DNA of 64,000 bases from Acidobacteriota bacterium (GTDB lineage: Bacteria; Acidobacteriota; Terriglobia; Terriglobales; Acidobacteriaceae): assembly GCA_003225175.1 (NCBI GenBank), contig QIBA01000055.1:1-64000 (forward strand). Reading direction: 5' to 3'. Below are positions 9,338 to 17,632 of this stretch, piece after piece (the first letter of the stretch is position 1; each line of letters begins with the position of its first letter). The notes beneath the pieces are model-generated. The model ran no database searches. It was not told the DNA's origin and saw only the letters and a program-made list of their open reading frames with translations. The position numbers and the translations under genes were made by a program.

Positions 9338-10240
9338 TCACTGACGTCGCTTGAGCCCTTCCAGTTCCTCGAGCGTGCGCGGCCAATCGTCTCTTAGCAA
9401 GCGAGACAGGCTGCGATCGGCGAGAACTTTTCCACCTGTCTGGCATCGCGCGCAGTAATTCGTCTCGTTATCAGCGTAGCGGATACGTAACACCCTCTCA
9501 CCACATCTCGGACACGGCTCGCCATAGCGACCATGGACCGCCATTCCCTTGCGAAACGCCGTGACCTTTTCGGGAAAGCCGTGCGTCGCTTCTTCCCGCA
9601 GCGTTCGCGTCCAAAGCTCGAGCGTGCTCCTGGTGGCGGCGAAAAGGCGCTCCCATTCTTGTGGCTTCAGATTGTGCGTCTGTGCAATTGGCGAAAGTTG
9701 CGCTGCATGCAGAATTTCATCGGAGTATGCGTTGCCGATGCCGCTCAACAAGCGGGGATCGGTCAGGGCTCGCTTAAGTGCGCGATTTTCTGACGTGAGT
9801 GTTGCACAAAAGGAGTTGAGATCGCTCGAAAAAACGTCGATTCCTCCTGGATCCATCGCGCGCAAACTGTCTTCGCCAACCAGAAGGTGCAACGATGCAC
9901 GACGCTGCGTGCCCGCCTCCGTAAGCACGAGTGATCCCTTCGGAAAATCAAACGCCGCTAGATTTTGACGGCCAGACAGCTTTGCTTCCGCGGGTCGCCA
10001 ATGCAACCGGCCAGCAATCATCAGATGCAGCACCAGCCAGAAATCACCGCCCAAGCCGAATGCAATGCGCTTGCCAATTCGCCTCAACTCGCGAACGACG
10101 CGGCCTTCGACGCTCGTGATCGGTGGCTGCACGGTTCGCAGCAGAAACGCGCTCGCGATTCGCACTCGCTGTAGTGGCTGATGAATCACGCGCGGTTCCA
10201 GCGCGCTGATATAAGCGACGATGTCGGGCAACTCGGGCAT
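9338..10240 (-). CDS. Fpg/Nei-family DNA glycosylase
   Basis: A base-excision repair glycosylase/AP lyase of 300 residues from the ATG at 10240. The mature N-terminus Pro2-Glu3 (MPELPD) provides the catalytic nucleophile, Lys57 the conserved beta-lyase lysine, and GIGNAYSDEIL around 167-177 the helix-two-turn-helix. A zinc finger with Cys243, Cys246, Cys263 and Cys266 closes the protein, followed by a further ~34 residues. The family removes oxidised purines or pyrimidines; Fpg and Nei cannot be separated confidently here. The upstream extension to 10312 in the same frame has no family match. It is probably in an operon with the PfkB kinase. Confidence 0.9.
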   Translation of the reverse strand: MPELPDIVAYISALEPRVIHQPLQRVRIASAFLLRTVQPPITSVEGRVVRELRRIGKRIAFGLGGDFWLVLHLMIAGRLHWRPAEAKLSGRQNLAAFDFPKGSLVLTEAGTQRRASLHLLVGEDSLRAMDPGGIDVFSSDLNSFCATLTSENRALKRALTDPRLLSGIGNAYSDEILHAAQLSPIAQTHNLKPQEWERLFAATRSTLELWTRTLREEATHGFPEKVTAFRKGMAVHGRYGEPCPRCGERVLRIRYADNETNYCARCQTGGKVLADRSLSRLLRDDWPRTLEELEGLKRRQ

Positions 10241-10439
10241 GCTTATCAGAAGAATGCAGGTTGAAGCCCTAGTTCTGCAAATCGGCCCGACCCGGGAAGC
10301 AGAGTCATCCACACGGTGAAAGCCGTGATGACCCTTGCAGCTTCCTGCGCCTTCGTGGATTCGGCCGCACTCGGCCAGGTGTTGGCGATTTTTTGATGTG
10401 GTGATTCGAAAATCGCGAAATCACAAATGAAATCTACGG

Positions 10440-10458
10440 CCGGGCGGGAGGCGCCCGG
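10440..10458 (-). terminator. GC-rich hairpin after the VOC gene
   Basis: CCGGGCG and CGCCCGG form a 7-bp stem with a 5-base loop, starting 10 bases past the VOC stop codon on the minus strand. The bases that follow on that strand are only weakly T-rich, so termination is possible but not certain. Nothing else is visible in the 227 bases between the VOC and Fpg/Nei genes. Confidence 0.4.
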
Positions 10459-10467
10459 ATGCACGTC

Positions 10468-10932
10468 TTAGAACTTATCGTCGTTTACTTCGATCCAATA
10501 TCCATCCGGATCCTGGAAGTAGAGCTGATGGACTCCGTCGGGGCGGACCGAAGTTCCTTTGCTCGCGTCGCGAATACTTTTCCGGTACTTGACCGACATT
10601 TGATCGAGATGAGAGACGAAGGTATCGAACGATGGGACTCGAAATGCTAAGTGCACATTCACGTCATGAGGGATTGATTCCGTTGCCCCTGAAACGACGT
10701 GGAGCTGGTCGTGCGCGCCAATGCGGAGCCAGAGGTGCCGTCCATCTTTGAAGGGTTCATTTATACGCTCCAAGCCCAACACAGTTTCGTAAAAATCAGC
10801 GCTCTTCTGCAGGTCACGTACGTAGACCGTCGTGTGATCGAATTCTGCAGGCTTTGTGCCAGATTGGGAGACAACTAGAGAAGCACCCAAAGATAGCGAG
10901 ATCAGGAGCAACGCAAGCCTCATCTTTTTCAT
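10468..10932 (-). CDS. Secreted VOC-fold (glyoxalase-like) protein
   Basis: A 154-residue protein from the ATG at 10932. Residues 1-24 are a signal peptide (KKMRLALLLISLSLGA...VSQ). The rest is a vicinal-oxygen-chelate fold: FDHTTVYVRDLQKSADFYETV supplies the first beta-alpha-beta unit with a candidate metal His, HVVSG and VHLAFRV follow, and YFQDPDGYWIEV ends with the usual metal Glu. The family includes glyoxalases, dioxygenases and resistance proteins; an exported copy probably binds a small ligand, but its reaction is unknown. It starts 39 bp after the VWA gene stop on the same strand, so the pair is likely one transcript. Confidence 0.82.
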   Translation of the reverse strand: MKKMRLALLLISLSLGASLVVSQSGTKPAEFDHTTVYVRDLQKSADFYETVLGLERINEPFKDGRHLWLRIGAHDQLHVVSGATESIPHDVNVHLAFRVPSFDTFVSHLDQMSVKYRKSIRDASKGTSVRPDGVHQLYFQDPDGYWIEVNDDKF

Positions 10933-10970
10933 GCCGGAATGGTACATCACGGATCCTGTAGCTCCGCCGA

Positions 10971-11987
10971 TCATTTCTGCGCCCAATAACTCGTCCTGGC
11001 CAACACTCTCAAGTCACTCCGTCCGCGTAATCGAACAGTAAGTCGATGAAGACCAGCATGAGGTTCCTTTGGCTGAAAACTGAGCACGTATCGGCTGTGG
11101 AGCCGATTCGTGAAGTCAAACATGTGATCTTCGAAGCTTTTGCTTGACGCAAACAGCTGGTATTCGCCGCCGGTCATGGACGCCAATCCCTTTGCCACAT
11201 TTTTCCTGGTCGCGTTCATTGTCATCAACAATGGGGCGCCAATATCGAAGGGAGCCCCAGCCGGCCTCCACTCGTCCTTATTCAATCCGCGCTCGGTGTC
11301 CAAGACCTGCGACACAGAAGGCGAGAACGGCAGCGCGTACACGACCACATTGCTTCTGCCAACCTCCTCGACGACTTGCTCCAGCTTGGCTTTGTGACTG
11401 CCATGATCTCTGGTCTCACTAATAAGCAGCAGCACGCGCTCATGGTCTTTGGAAAGATTCGTCAGCAGTCTGACGGAGTAATCAACTGCATCGAGGATCG
11501 CGGCGCCGTTGTCACCCGGCGAAAGATCTTTCAGGTAGTCGGTGACCGGAAGTTCGTCGCGCGTAAATCCTCGGACAGTGCGCACGCGAGTGTCGAACTC
11601 CACAATGCTGATTTCTGAAATCGTATGTTCTTGAGCGAGGATGTCATCGAGCATGGAACCTAGGCGCGCCATCCTGGAGAATTCTCGTTTAGCGCGGCGA
11701 CCGGTCTGTAGCGCGACCACAATTGATACTGGTTCGATATCGGAACGCTCATCGAGTTGCACTGCCTGCTCAACCCCGTCGTCTTCGACCACGAAATCTT
11801 TCGCCAGCAAACCATAAACTGCCTGTCCCTTTGCATCTCTCACAAGCGCCGGGATGATGACAATCTGCGACTCACTTCGAAAGACGGGATTCTCCTGTCC
11901 CAAGGTGCTATACGAAATCAGCAGAAGGATCATGCACTTCGCTGCCGTAATGCGTTTAACCGACTGGCCGCGACATTTCATATTCAA
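10971..11987 (-). CDS. Exported VWA-domain protein with degenerate metal site
   Basis: A 338-residue protein of the von Willebrand A group found in many copies in acidobacteria. A signal peptide covers about residues 1-30 (ending STLGQ), and an N-terminal beta region (VIIPALVRDAKGQAVYGLLAKDFVVEDDG) typical of the group precedes the VWA fold. The first metal-site motif, normally DxSxS, is replaced by VALQTGRRAK, so this copy probably does not bind metal in the standard way; the paralogue at 15601 keeps it. LLLISETRDHGS fills the place of the usual TDG motif. It is probably involved in periplasmic or surface protein contacts. The VOC gene follows directly. Confidence 0.82.
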   Translation of the reverse strand: MNMKCRGQSVKRITAAKCMILLLISYSTLGQENPVFRSESQIVIIPALVRDAKGQAVYGLLAKDFVVEDDGVEQAVQLDERSDIEPVSIVVALQTGRRAKREFSRMARLGSMLDDILAQEHTISEISIVEFDTRVRTVRGFTRDELPVTDYLKDLSPGDNGAAILDAVDYSVRLLTNLSKDHERVLLLISETRDHGSHKAKLEQVVEEVGRSNVVVYALPFSPSVSQVLDTERGLNKDEWRPAGAPFDIGAPLLMTMNATRKNVAKGLASMTGGEYQLFASSKSFEDHMFDFTNRLHSRYVLSFQPKEPHAGLHRLTVRLRGRSDLRVLARTSYWAQK

Positions 11988-12453
11988 TCAGCGCTGGATC
12001 GTTCGGATACGGTTCTGTCCTTCCGGTTCGCGTGAATCCGAGTCGCTCGTAGAATCTTATGGCACTTTCGTTGCTGCTCGTCACCATCAAGTCCAGTGTC
12101 TTCGCACCGCGCTCACGGCACCAGTTCAGGATCTCATTCACCAGCAAACGGCCTGTACCCTTTTGGCGCTGGGTCGGTGCTGTCCACATGGAGATCAGCT
12201 GGGCGCGGCTTGTGTCACTCTCATGGAGAAGAGAGAGAGCCAAGCCGCATGGGCTCCTTCCCTCCATTGCCATATAACCAATCGATCGTTCTCCACACAG
12301 ATTGCCTGCACGTTTGATCCACTCGGCGTCACTGAACTGAGACTCCCTCGCGTAGGTCGAGCCAAAAGCACTGGGAGTGTCCTGCAGTGCGCGCAGACGA
12401 ACAGCTTTGAAGGCAGAGACGTTCTGCAACGTGATTCGCTCGAGAGTAACCAT
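11956..12453 (-). CDS. GNAT-family N-acetyltransferase
   Basis: A 165-residue acetyltransferase from the ATG at 12453. It starts MVTLERITLQN, shows the acetyl-CoA-binding motif A region (LISMWTAPTQRQKGTGRLLVNEIL, matching the Q/RxxGxG/A loop) and ends with the motif B signature SNESAIRFYERLGFTRTG. The product should move an acetyl group from acetyl-CoA to an amine; the substrate is unknown. The frame continues upstream into the decayed phosphoesterase start, which is not part of this gene. Its 3' end overlaps the start of the VWA gene by 32 bp. Confidence 0.85.
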   Translation of the reverse strand: MVTLERITLQNVSAFKAVRLRALQDTPSAFGSTYARESQFSDAEWIKRAGNLCGERSIGYMAMEGRSPCGLALSLLHESDTSRAQLISMWTAPTQRQKGTGRLLVNEILNWCRERGAKTLDLMVTSSNESAIRFYERLGFTRTGRTEPYPNDPALIEYEMSRPVG

Positions 12454-12543
12454 GCAGGTACGATGACTCCTTAAAAATAATAAAGCGCAGGAGCCTTTGT
12501 CGATCCCTGCGCTGGCGGTTCGTAGCTGTTGGTGTCTGCAGAT

Positions 12544-12669
12544 CCAGTTATGGTTCTCCATAGCGATCACGAAAACTCGTATGATTTCTTGCGCACTGGC
12601 GTTCAGGCTGCCGGTTGCGGTTGCTACGGCAAGCACCCCCAAAAGGCCAAGAGATCTGACATGCGACAT
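12544..12669 (-). pseudogene. N-terminal remnant of a secreted phosphoesterase
   Basis: From an ATG at 12669 the minus strand encodes a clean signal peptide (MSHVRSLGLLGVLAVATAT...ASA) followed by IIRVFVIAMENHNW. That is the first beta-strand and metal-site motif of the phospholipase C/acid phosphatase phosphoesterases. After the Trp codon at 12544 the family resemblance stops and the frame runs into the GNAT gene. An intact gene would need several hundred more codons. This is probably the stub of a deleted gene; the C-terminal remnant at 4414-4712 belongs to the same family. Confidence 0.65.
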
Positions 12670-13085
12670 TGACACGCTCCAGATATGGGATTTCGCCAGC
12701 ACCCTGCCGTTCGAGATGACTCGAATCCGGCCAATGCGCACCCGTACTCACTGGATTAGCAGGCGTATCTTTCAAAATAATGACCAGCAGATTAGTTTTC
12801 AATGACTGATCTTCTGGAACGGGATTAAGTGCTGCATCCGACGATCGCCTTCACTATATTGTTAAGAATTCTTTACGTATCGTTTTGGGAAGGACAGTTG
12901 GAACGGCCAATCAATCGCCGCTAGGATCAAAAAGGAGAGCCCCTGCTTGGCAGGAGCTGTTGCCACCGACACCGCACGAGGCGGGCCCCGGAAAACGCCG
13001 GTGTTGAGCTTGCCGGGGTGCAGACGGGGCGCGGCAGTGCCTGAAACAAAGATTTTTCTATAATGGGAATGGAGCACCTCCTACT
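12670..13085. other. Gene-free stretch before trmO
   Basis: I see no coding region here. The left part is AT-rich around 12850-12880. The right part contains GC-rich short inverted repeats (12950-13030) and a perfect TATAAT at 13059-13064, eighteen bases before the trmO ATG, without a convincing -35 box at the right distance. If used, the transcript would have a leader of about ten to fifteen bases. Confidence 0.4.
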
Positions 13086-13532
13086 ATGTTCACGCCGCGG
13101 CCGATCGGATTCGTGCTTAGTCCTTACAAAAAGACAAGTGAGGTACCCAAAGGTCCTGGAGCTAAGCATGACGCTGACGGCGTGCTTAAGATCCTGCCGG
13201 AGTTTGAGCCGGGTCTGAACGACATCGAAGGCTTCTCGCATCTCTTCGTGCTCTGGGAATTCGATCGCTCCACCGACTTTGAGCTGTTCGCTGCTCCGCC
13301 TTTCGATGACCGTCCACATGGCGTGTTCGCTACCCGATCTCCGCGGCGTCCGAATCCAATTGGGCTCACTGTTGTTGAGCTTCGCCGGCGCAACGGAGCA
13401 GAACTCCATGTCCATGGGGTCGATATGCTCGACGGAACTCCGATTCTCGACATTAAGCCCTATCTTTCGAGTATTCCGTCAGAAAAGTTGCGGCGCGGTT
13501 GGGTGGCTGAGACTGAAGCACGACAAAAGTAG
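13086..13532 (+). CDS. trmO: tRNA methyltransferase TrmO (TsaA/YaeB family)
   Basis: A 148-residue member of the TrmO (UPF0066) beta-barrel family, which N6-methylates threonylcarbamoyl-adenosine-37 in certain ANN-decoding tRNAs using S-adenosylmethionine. Family features are plain: PIGFVLSPYKKTSEVP at the start, IEGFSHLFVLWEFDRS in the core, FATRSPRRPNPIGLTVVEL as the hallmark motif and GTPILDIKPYL near the end. It is the short one-domain form without the C-terminal extension of the enterobacterial protein. Some short homologues may methylate other substrates, so the exact target is inferred. A TATAAT lies just upstream at 13059. Confidence 0.88.
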   Translation: MFTPRPIGFVLSPYKKTSEVPKGPGAKHDADGVLKILPEFEPGLNDIEGFSHLFVLWEFDRSTDFELFAAPPFDDRPHGVFATRSPRRPNPIGLTVVELRRRNGAELHVHGVDMLDGTPILDIKPYLSSIPSEKLRRGWVAETEARQK

Positions 13533-13567
13533 TAGCTCGCCAACCGACGTCGCCCAGGGGCCAATCT

Positions 13568-14023
13568 TCATTGTCTGGCGGGCAAGCCAAAGGTGCCATC
13601 AACCACCTCAAGAAATGTCCGCTCCTCGCGTAGGATGAGGCGTTTCGTTTGTGCCATCGCAAAATTCTCGCGGCTCTCCGGATCTTTTTTTAGCCTGGCC
13701 CGGTATCGTTCATACGATCCCAGACTGTCGAAGGCAATCAATCCCCACGCAACATCGTTCGTTCCCTCATCGGGAAGGAAATACCCAAGCAGATGCCCGC
13801 CGCAACGCGGAATGATGCGTCCCCAATTCTCGGCATATTTCTTGAATGTGTCTCGCTGGAACGGATCGATCTGATATCGGATGAAACAAGTGATTGTCAT
13901 CGATGTTTTCCTGGTAGTGGGTTGGATGGGTAGAGCATCGCGGCCAAGGGTTAGAGCTGCGCCCATAGTCGCAATCGTGCGAATCGCCTTGCGGCGATTC
14001 ATCCGCATCTTTGGCTGATCCAT
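13568..14023 (-). CDS. NIPSNAP-family protein with Tat-like leader
   Basis: The NIPSNAP ferredoxin-like fold is recognised from [20 protein letters not shown], the [13 protein letters not shown] turn and [20 protein letters not shown]. The domain alone begins at the ATG at 13900, which has an AGGA upstream. The longer form chosen here adds [20 protein letters not shown], which resembles a twin-arginine signal, so export is possible; the choice of start is uncertain. Members tend to be small single-domain proteins of unknown reaction, often linked to stress. It is divergent from an ArsR-type regulator, the usual layout of a regulator and its target. Confidence 0.72.
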   Translation of the reverse strand: MDQPKMRMNRRKAIRTIATMGAALTLGRDALPIQPTTRKTSMTITCFIRYQIDPFQRDTFKKYAENWGRIIPRCGGHLLGYFLPDEGTNDVAWGLIAFDSLGSYERYRARLKKDPESRENFAMAQTKRLILREERTFLEVVDGTFGLPARQ

Positions 14024-14033
14024 CCTGTGCAGT

Positions 14034-14810
14034 ATGATGGTGCCCATGCAGGAACACTTCGCTAATCATCAAACTATAGATGTAAAGCTCCAGCCGGATC
14101 GGGCAATCTCGAAAATCGCGGCAGCGATTGGCGAACCGGCAAGAGTGCGGATGCTTTATTGCCTGCTCGATGGCCGTGCCCGGAGCAGCACTGAGCTTGC
14201 CGTCGTGGCCGGAGTGAGTCCATCCACTGCGAGCGTGCACCTGCATCGTCTCAAAACGGAAAGACTGGTCAAAGTCTTTACGCAGGGCAAGCACCGTTAC
14301 TACAACTTGGAAGGGCCCAACGTCGCCAGCGCTTTGGAAGTGCTGAATGTGGTTGCCGCCGGATCCCACGACAAATTTGTTCCGAATACCTCAAGCCGGC
14401 TACTGACTGCACGAACCTGCTACGACCATATTGCGGGTAGGTTGGGTGTGGTGCTTCACAGCCGCTTCAAGGCTTTTGGATGGTTGTCGACCCGGAAAGA
14501 CGAAAATGCTTACGATGTCACACTCGCAGGAACGAAGGCCTTCGAGGCGCTCGGCATTGATCTGATCGCGATTCGGACGCTGCGCCGTCGATTTGCTTAT
14601 GCCTGTCTGGACTGGAGCGAGCGGCAACCCCACATCGGCGGGGCACTCGGCGCAGCTCTCCTGAAAAGTGCACTCAAACGAAAATGGGTTGTTCAGGACC
14701 TGGATAGCAGAGCCCTGCACATTACGCGGCTCGGACATCGCGAAATGCTGTCTCGCTTCGGCCTTCACATTGAGGAAATTCAAGGCGGCTCCCGCCGAGC
14801 CGATAGCTAG
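14034..14810 (+). CDS. ArsR-family winged-helix regulator
   Basis: A 258-residue transcription factor. Residues ~20-100 form an ArsR winged helix: [23 protein letters not shown], then [30 protein letters not shown] as the helix-turn-helix and [11 protein letters not shown] as the wing. No metal-binding Cys cluster is seen in the recognition helix. The C-terminal ~150 residues ([35 protein letters not shown]) match a group of larger ArsR proteins and may bind an effector. It starts 11 bp from the divergent NIPSNAP gene, so it probably controls both itself and that gene. Confidence 0.85.
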   Translation: MMVPMQEHFANHQTIDVKLQPDRAISKIAAAIGEPARVRMLYCLLDGRARSSTELAVVAGVSPSTASVHLHRLKTERLVKVFTQGKHRYYNLEGPNVASALEVLNVVAAGSHDKFVPNTSSRLLTARTCYDHIAGRLGVVLHSRFKAFGWLSTRKDENAYDVTLAGTKAFEALGIDLIAIRTLRRRFAYACLDWSERQPHIGGALGAALLKSALKRKWVVQDLDSRALHITRLGHREMLSRFGLHIEEIQGGSRRADS

Positions 14811-14854
14811 CCCACGGGTTGCCAGCGGCCTTACACTCGTCTGCGTCTTCGAGC

Positions 14855-15610
14855 ATGTCTGCGCAACCGTATATTCGCCTCTTCGGTCCGACGCATCTCT
14901 TAATTCTCATCAACGTGCCGGTTTGCGCGGCAGGACTGTCCTGGATGAGTCGTCGCAAAGCGGCTGCTGCGAGATGGACCCGCTTCACGCTTGCGGCACT
15001 TCTCACGCTCAACGGACTCTGGTGGTACTGGTATCGATTCAGGGCGTTGGGGGTGCGACTTCCACAGGGGTTGCCATTCGAGCTGTGTGATATCTCCCTT
15101 TGGCTCGCCATCTATTCTCTGTTGTTCTTGCGGCAGCGGCCTTTCGAACTCGCATACTACTGGGGATTGGGAGCCGCCATGGCCGTACTCACACCCGATC
15201 TGCTCGGGCCACTGCGAAGCGCCTCCTCGGTCAACTTCTTTCTGCGACATGGCGGCACGATCGTTGCAGTCCTATATCTGATTTGTAGCAACCAGCTTCG
15301 TCCGAGCCCGCGCTCGTGGCGATTGGCGTTTTTCAGGCTCAATTTGTATGCCGTGCTGGTGGCTTGTTTCGACTTCTTTTTTGGCACGAACTATCTATAT
15401 CTGCGCAATAAGCCTGCTTCTGCATCCCTGCTAAACGCCATGGGACAATGGCCGATCTACATATTGGGCGCGGACTTGCTTGCGTTGATCATCTTTCTCG
15501 CGATGGCTATGCCCTTTCGTGAATCGAAAGTTCATGCTACGGGATCTCAGGCTATCAAGCACGGGTCAGAGGCATCGAATGATGCGAATTATCCGCAGGA
15601 TCAATCGTAA
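14855..15610 (+). CDS. YwaF-type integral membrane protein (TIGR02206)
   Basis: A 251-residue protein from the ATG at 14855, with about seven hydrophobic helices. YwaF/TMEM164-type signatures are seen: RLFGPTHLLILI at the start, LPFELCDISLWLAIYSLLF, AYYWGLGAAMAVLTPDL and FFLRHGGTIVAVLYLI. The mammalian TMEM164 relative acts as an acyltransferase in ether-lipid metabolism; the bacterial role is unproven. The last ~30 residues are polar. The gene follows the ArsR gene on the same strand and could be its target; it converges with the VWA gene at 15601, overlapping it by 10 bp. Confidence 0.82.
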   Translation: MSAQPYIRLFGPTHLLILINVPVCAAGLSWMSRRKAAAARWTRFTLAALLTLNGLWWYWYRFRALGVRLPQGLPFELCDISLWLAIYSLLFLRQRPFELAYYWGLGAAMAVLTPDLLGPLRSASSVNFFLRHGGTIVAVLYLICSNQLRPSPRSWRLAFFRLNLYAVLVACFDFFFGTNYLYLRNKPASASLLNAMGQWPIYILGADLLALIIFLAMAMPFRESKVHATGSQAIKHGSEASNDANYPQDQS

Positions 15611-16764
15611 TATCCTTCTCGCGTCTGTACGATGTCATTCTTGTCTTTCGCAGCCAGATGGATCTTGTGGTACGAGGATGATGTTGTACCGCGATCAGGT
15701 GTGTACCCGATATTGTATTGATTGCGTAGCTCTTGCTCAATTAGGGAATAGATCTGATCGATCGGCTGCTTCTTGGAAATCTCGAAGATGCGCCCGCCGG
15801 TCTCTTTCGCTATACGCTCCAGGACCTTCTTGCCATCTTCGTGCGATTCCTCCGGATAGCGGCCCGGGCCACCACCCGGTCGACCCATTCCCCCACGACT
15901 CCATCCGCCGTGCCGGCCGCCGCCAAAGCCACCGAAGTTGCCGGGCTCTTCTCCCTTGAAGTAGATGCAGTAAACGATGGTGTCGGCGCGTTCCGCGGAT
16001 TCGATTGCGGAATTGAGTGAGGTCTTACTGCCACGATCTTCGCCGTCGGTGAGCAGGATGAGCGCCTTGCGTCCTTTTTGCTTCCGCATCAGTTCATCGG
16101 AGGCAAGATAGACGGCGTCGTAGAGTAGCGTGCCCCCGCCACCGAAATGATGATGACCACCTCTGCCGCCTGGAGATCCACTGCCCGGGTATCCACTTCG
16201 CGATCCGCCTGAATTCGAGTCATCAGTGCGCTGGGTGGGTTCAATCTGCTCCATGGCGGAAGCCAATTTCTCTTTGGACGACGTGAGGTCCTGAAGGAGT
16301 TCGACTTCGCGGTCGAAGTGAATCACGAACGCCGAATCTTTGTCGTCACGCACCACCTGATTGAGAAATGTCCCGCTGGCGCTGCGTTCATCGGGCAGCG
16401 CCGCCATCACACTCATGCTCGTATCGACCAGCAATCCCAACTTGAGCGGCAGATCAGTCTCGCGAGTGAAGTACTTGATTGTCTGAGGACGTCCGTCTTC
16501 TTCGAGCGAAAGATCGTCCTTTGAAAGGCTGTTAATAATTTGGCCATGTTTATTACGCACAGTGGCAAGAAGATTGACCACTTTCACAGTCGCCGAAAAG
16601 GTAGGTCGGGAAGGCTTAGAGTTGGCCGATGCCGATGAGTCCGTGCTATCGGAGCCATTCTGCGCGAAACTTAGCGACAACAGAGTGACCAGAATCAGGC
16701 AAACGAGGGCCGCAGAGAGGTATTCCCTGAAAAGCAAGCGGAAGGAGGAGTGATCGCCGGCCAT
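15601..16764 (-). CDS. Exported VWA-domain protein with Gly/His-rich inserts
   Basis: A 387-residue protein with a signal peptide (cleavage near LSFAQ, residue 35), a short linker, the beta region KVVNLLATVRNKHGQ...DLSLEEDG, and a VWA domain. The metal-site motif DTSMS near residue 114 is intact, as is ILLTDGEDRGS. Two low-complexity inserts, SGGSRSGYPGSGSPGGRGG with HHH and a second Gly/Arg-rich run, interrupt the domain and may form flexible loops. It is last in the secretin/pseudopilin cluster, so it could be a partner or substrate of that system; this is inferred from position only. Confidence 0.85.
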   Translation of the reverse strand: MAGDHSSFRLLFREYLSAALVCLILVTLLSLSFAQNGSDSTDSSASANSKPSRPTFSATVKVVNLLATVRNKHGQIINSLSKDDLSLEEDGRPQTIKYFTRETDLPLKLGLLVDTSMSVMAALPDERSASGTFLNQVVRDDKDSAFVIHFDREVELLQDLTSSKEKLASAMEQIEPTQRTDDSNSGGSRSGYPGSGSPGGRGGHHHFGGGGTLLYDAVYLASDELMRKQKGRKALILLTDGEDRGSKTSLNSAIESAERADTIVYCIYFKGEEPGNFGGFGGGRHGGWSRGGMGRPGGGPGRYPEESHEDGKKVLERIAKETGGRIFEISKKQPIDQIYSLIEQELRNQYNIGYTPDRGTTSSSYHKIHLAAKDKNDIVQTREGYYD

Positions 16765-16850
16765 GATGAGGCTTCACCAGAGCTAAACCCTGCGCGTCAA
16801 AGGAAGTCGCGTTATTGTTTGCTCGCCCCGCGGATCCTCGGATCGGTAAC

Positions 16851-17219
16851 TCACCAAGTGCTATACCGCGTTCCGTCAGTTCCGACGCGGTTCGAGCCGC
16901 TATGGACATTGGAAATGCCCGGTTCGGTCTCGTCGAGGCTGATTGGCCTGTCTGCGTCTTCTATCCGCCACGTATCGGCGGAGCCAGTGAACGGATCTTT
17001 GGGAATTTTTCGCAGGTATCCGGAATCCACGAGGTCTTGAAGCGAGGTCGGGCGCTTCTCCTTGTCTCGCGTGTAGTTGTCGATCTCGTCGCGTAACGTC
17101 TTGAGATCCTGTCGCAGCACATCCTCTTTTGCTCTCGTGGGTGACAGTTGGCAACAACCAATAAGAGCAGTGGATATGAAGAACGACAGAATCAAGCGTG
17201 GGGTGGAGCGAAGCATCAC
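16851..17219 (-). CDS. Pseudopilin-like lipoprotein (pilin helix replaced by lipobox)
   Basis: A 122-residue protein starting at a GTG (17219) or the adjacent ATG (17216). Residues 1-23 are a lipoprotein-type signal ending LIGCC, so Cys22 or Cys23 is the probable lipidation site. From residue ~30 it closely copies the neighbouring pseudopilin: RQDLKTLRDEIDNYTRDKEK, LVDSGYLRKIPKDPFTGSAD, TEPGISNVHSGSN, and the shared end DGTRYSTW. The GFTLIEL prepilin motif and hydrophobic helix of the neighbour are absent. It therefore keeps the globular pilin head on a lipid anchor, probably in the periplasm or outer membrane. It overlaps the pseudopilin stop by four bases (GTGA). Confidence 0.82.
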   Translation of the reverse strand: MMLRSTPRLILSFFISTALIGCCQLSPTRAKEDVLRQDLKTLRDEIDNYTRDKEKRPTSLQDLVDSGYLRKIPKDPFTGSADTWRIEDADRPISLDETEPGISNVHSGSNRVGTDGTRYSTW

Positions 17220-17632
17220 CAGCTGCTATAAGCCGTTCCGTCGCTCCCTACGAGGTTCGATCCGCTGTGGACGTCAGAGATGCCCGGTTCGGTCTGATCG
17301 AGGCTGATCAGTGTGTCTGAGTTTTCAACCTGCCACGTATCGCTTGAGCCAGTAAAAGGATCTTTGGGAATCTTTCGCAGATATCCGGCATCCACCAGGT
17401 CCTGCAGTGCTTGCGGGGCCTTTTCTTTATCCATCGTGAAGTTGTCGATCTGATCGCGCATCGTCTTAAGATCCTGCCTCAAAACAGCTTCCTTCGCGCG
17501 GATGACCGACTGCTCGTACATGGGAACAGCGATGGCAACTAGAATCAGGATGATCGAGATAACGACCATCAGCTCGATCAAAGTGAAGCCGCATAGCTTG
17601 CGTGTAAGTGCCGACTTAGCCCGCCTTACCAT
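17216..17632 (-). CDS. GspG-like type II secretion pseudopilin
   Basis: A 138-residue prepilin with the processing site G-FTLIELMVVISI at residues 15-27: cleavage after Gly15 and Glu at +5. A long N-terminal hydrophobic helix follows, then the small GspG-like head (DLVDAGYLRKIPKDPFTG, with the calcium-loop-like DxxxPGxSDVHSGS region) ending in DGTAYSSW. The protein would assemble into a short periplasmic pseudopilus at the inner membrane. It overlaps the preceding pseudopilin gene by seven bases and the following lipoprotein gene by four. The prepilin peptidase and assembly ATPase are not in this window. Confidence 0.9.
   Translation of the reverse strand: MVRRAKSALTRKLCGFTLIELMVVISIILILVAIAVPMYEQSVIRAKEAVLRQDLKTMRDQIDNFTMDKEKAPQALQDLVDAGYLRKIPKDPFTGSSDTWQVENSDTLISLDQTEPGISDVHSGSNLVGSDGTAYSSW

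Noticed and set aside
10246-10464. Minus-strand frame of 72 codons between the VOC and Fpg/Nei genes
   Set aside because: It overlaps a GC hairpin and AT-rich palindromic sequence and has no recognisable features.
13059-13064. TATAAT as a full trmO promoter
   Set aside because: The box is perfect, but no acceptable -35 hexamer lies 16-18 bases upstream, so I list it only within the intergenic entry.
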